From: Cupriavidus taiwanensis LMG 19424
GTDB taxonomy: Bacteria > Pseudomonadota > Gammaproteobacteria > Burkholderiales > Burkholderiaceae
Length of the DNA stretch: 64,000 nucleotides
Assembly: GCF_000069785.1 (NCBI RefSeq)
Contig: NC_010530.1
Coordinates: 2,226,001 to 2,290,000, forward strand
Direction: 5' to 3'
The notes under the pieces were generated by a model. That model was given only the letters and a program-made list of their open reading frames with translations, did not search any database and was not told the DNA's origin. Positions 62,936 to 64,000 of this stretch are shown piece by piece. The translations under genes and the position numbers were made by a program. Numbering within the stretch: the first letter of the stretch is position 1; each line of letters begins with the position of its first letter.

Positions 62936-64000
62936 TCATCCGGTTGCGGACGGACCCGAGTCGTTGCGCGAGGCGCGCAACCACTCTGGCAATTCGCCAC
63001 GGGCGGCATAATCTTCCAGCCGGTTGTACAAAGTCTTCAGGCTGATGCCGAGGATTTCCGCGGCGTGCTTCTTGACCCCCGCGCACTGCTCGAGCGTGGC
63101 GAAGATCAGCTGGCGGTCGGCGTCGGCCAGCGACATGCCCACCGGCACCGACACCACCGCGGCGCCCGGCGCCTGCGTGGCCGCGACCTGCAGCGGCACC
63201 TGCACCTCGGTAATGAGGTCGTCGTCGGCCATGATGAAGGCGCGCTGGACGAAGTTGCGCAGTTCGCGCACGTTGCCGGGCCAGGCGTGCAGGCGCAGGC
63301 TGTCGAGCACATTGGGCGCGAAGCGGCGCTGCAAGCCCTGCTCCGCATTGAGCTGGTCCAGCATCATGTTGGCGATCTGGATCACGTCGTCGCCGCGCGC
63401 GCGCAGCGGCGGCAACTCCACCGGAAATACATTGAGGCGGTGGAACAGGTCGGCGCGCAGCTTGCCTTCGGCCACCGCTTCTTCGGGATTGCGGTTGGTG
63501 GCGGCCAGCACGCGCACATCCGCGTGGCATTCGCGGTTCGTGCCGACCCGCATGAAGGTGCCGGTCTCCAGCACCCGCAGCAGCTTGACCTGCAGCTCGG
63601 CCGGCATCTCGGTGATCTCGTCCAGGAACAGCGTGCCCCCGTCGGCGCGCTCGAAATAGCCCTTGTGCTGGCGGTCCGCGCCGGTAAAGCTGCCGCGCTC
63701 GTGGCCGAACATTTCGCTTTCGATCAGCGTGGGCGAGATCGCCCCGCAGTTGACCGCCAGGAAGGGCTGGCGCCGCCGCGCCGACAATTCGTGCACGGTC
63801 TGCGCGGCCAGCTCCTTGCCGGTGCCGCTTTCGCCGATCAGCAGCACGGTGGCCTCGGTGGGCGCGACGCGCGCCAGCTGGTCATAGACCGCCTGCATCA
63901 CCTCGGAGCTGCCCATCAGGCGCCCGAAGCGCCCGTAGCGGCGCAGCTCGCCGCGCAGCGAGTGGATTTCGGCGCGCAGCTCGCCGGTGGTGGCCAGCCG
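62936..64000 (-). CDS. Sigma-54-dependent transcriptional activator, NtrC type (N terminus outside window)
   Basis: Enhancer-binding activator; the readable part is 354 residues and the frame stays open to the edge. A coiled coil ([23 protein letters not shown]) precedes the AAA+ domain with Walker A GESGTGKE, the sigma-54 contact loop [15 protein letters not shown], Walker [12 protein letters not shown], arginine-finger region, and a Fis-type helix-turn-helix ([19 protein letters not shown]). The linker suggests an N-terminal receiver domain beyond the window. Candidate regulator of the -24/-12 promoters in this island. Confidence 0.93.
   Translation of the reverse strand, partial: RLATTGELRAEIHSLRGELRRYGRFGRLMGSSEVMQAVYDQLARVAPTEATVLLIGESGTGKELAAQTVHELSARRRQPFLAVNCGAISPTLIESEMFGHERGSFTGADRQHKGYFERADGGTLFLDEITEMPAELQVKLLRVLETGTFMRVGTNRECHADVRVLAATNRNPEEAVAEGKLRADLFHRLNVFPVELPPLRARGDDVIQIANMMLDQLNAEQGLQRRFAPNVLDSLRLHAWPGNVRELRNFVQRAFIMADDDLITEVQVPLQVAATQAPGAAVVSVPVGMSLADADRQLIFATLEQCAGVKKHAAEILGISLKTLYNRLEDYAARGELPEWLRASRNDSGPSATG

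Overview
The window is about 64 kb of very GC-rich, densely coded DNA whose gene families and arrangement look like a betaproteobacterium of the Cupriavidus/Ralstonia group, probably a secondary chromosome (inference from the nirS cluster, the norR-norA-norB arrangement with GGT-N7-ACC sites, Bug-type receptors and the stress-gene content). No tRNA, rRNA, insertion sequence, prophage or CRISPR array was seen. Both edges cut genes: nirS on the left and a sigma-54 activator gene on the right.

Layout. 1-8262 is a heme d1 / cytochrome cd1 nitrite reductase cluster on the plus strand: nirS (3' part), nirC, nirF, fused nirDL, nirG, nirH, nirJ, nirN, nirE, mostly joined by ATGA/TGATG overlaps. 8331-18842 holds a DUF4410 lipoprotein, an OmpR/EnvZ-type two-component operon with an EF-hand protein, a Cys/Gly-repeat secreted protein, a fatty acid hydroxylase, a chemoreceptor, a phospholipase-D-type cardiolipin synthase, and a LysR regulator divergent from an MFS transporter. 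20184-24792 holds a NarL-family two-component pair, a probably frameshifted gene, a truncated-looking secreted protein and an OB-fold-like lipoprotein. 25091-34111 is mixed: BON-domain protein, exonuclease III, LysR divergent from amidase plus Bug receptor, NTF2-like protein, SoxR divergent from a RidA-type protein with a recognisable SoxR promoter, cytochrome c, a DsbA-like protein.

34190-49697 is a second anaerobic-respiration block: norB (quinol NO reductase) and norA (di-iron NO-stress protein) divergent from norR, with NorR sites and a -24/-12 promoter; then a diguanylate cyclase, ubiT-ubiV-ubiU (oxygen-independent ubiquinone synthesis), a nitronate monooxygenase-like gene, a polytopic membrane protein, and narX-narL. 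Together with the left end this gives nitrite and NO reduction, the quinone supply and the nitrate sensor, but no nitrate or N2O reductase genes lie in the window.

49698-64000 is a stress island: DUF3309 and DUF3008 proteins, two ParB-like nucleases, an SDR dehydrogenase, two BON proteins, topoisomerase IB, hydrolase, DUF3182 protein, iron-permease-like protein, PRC-barrel protein, two related IIAGRFDS proteins, a histone-H1-like protein, a degenerate histidine kinase and a sigma-54 activator running off the edge. The most interesting signal is that several of these genes, and the distant BON gene at 25091, carry good -24/-12 (GG-N10-GC) promoter matches, some with a recurring YTACANCG word upstream. 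I infer an undescribed sigma-54 stress regulon, possibly driven by the activator at the right edge.
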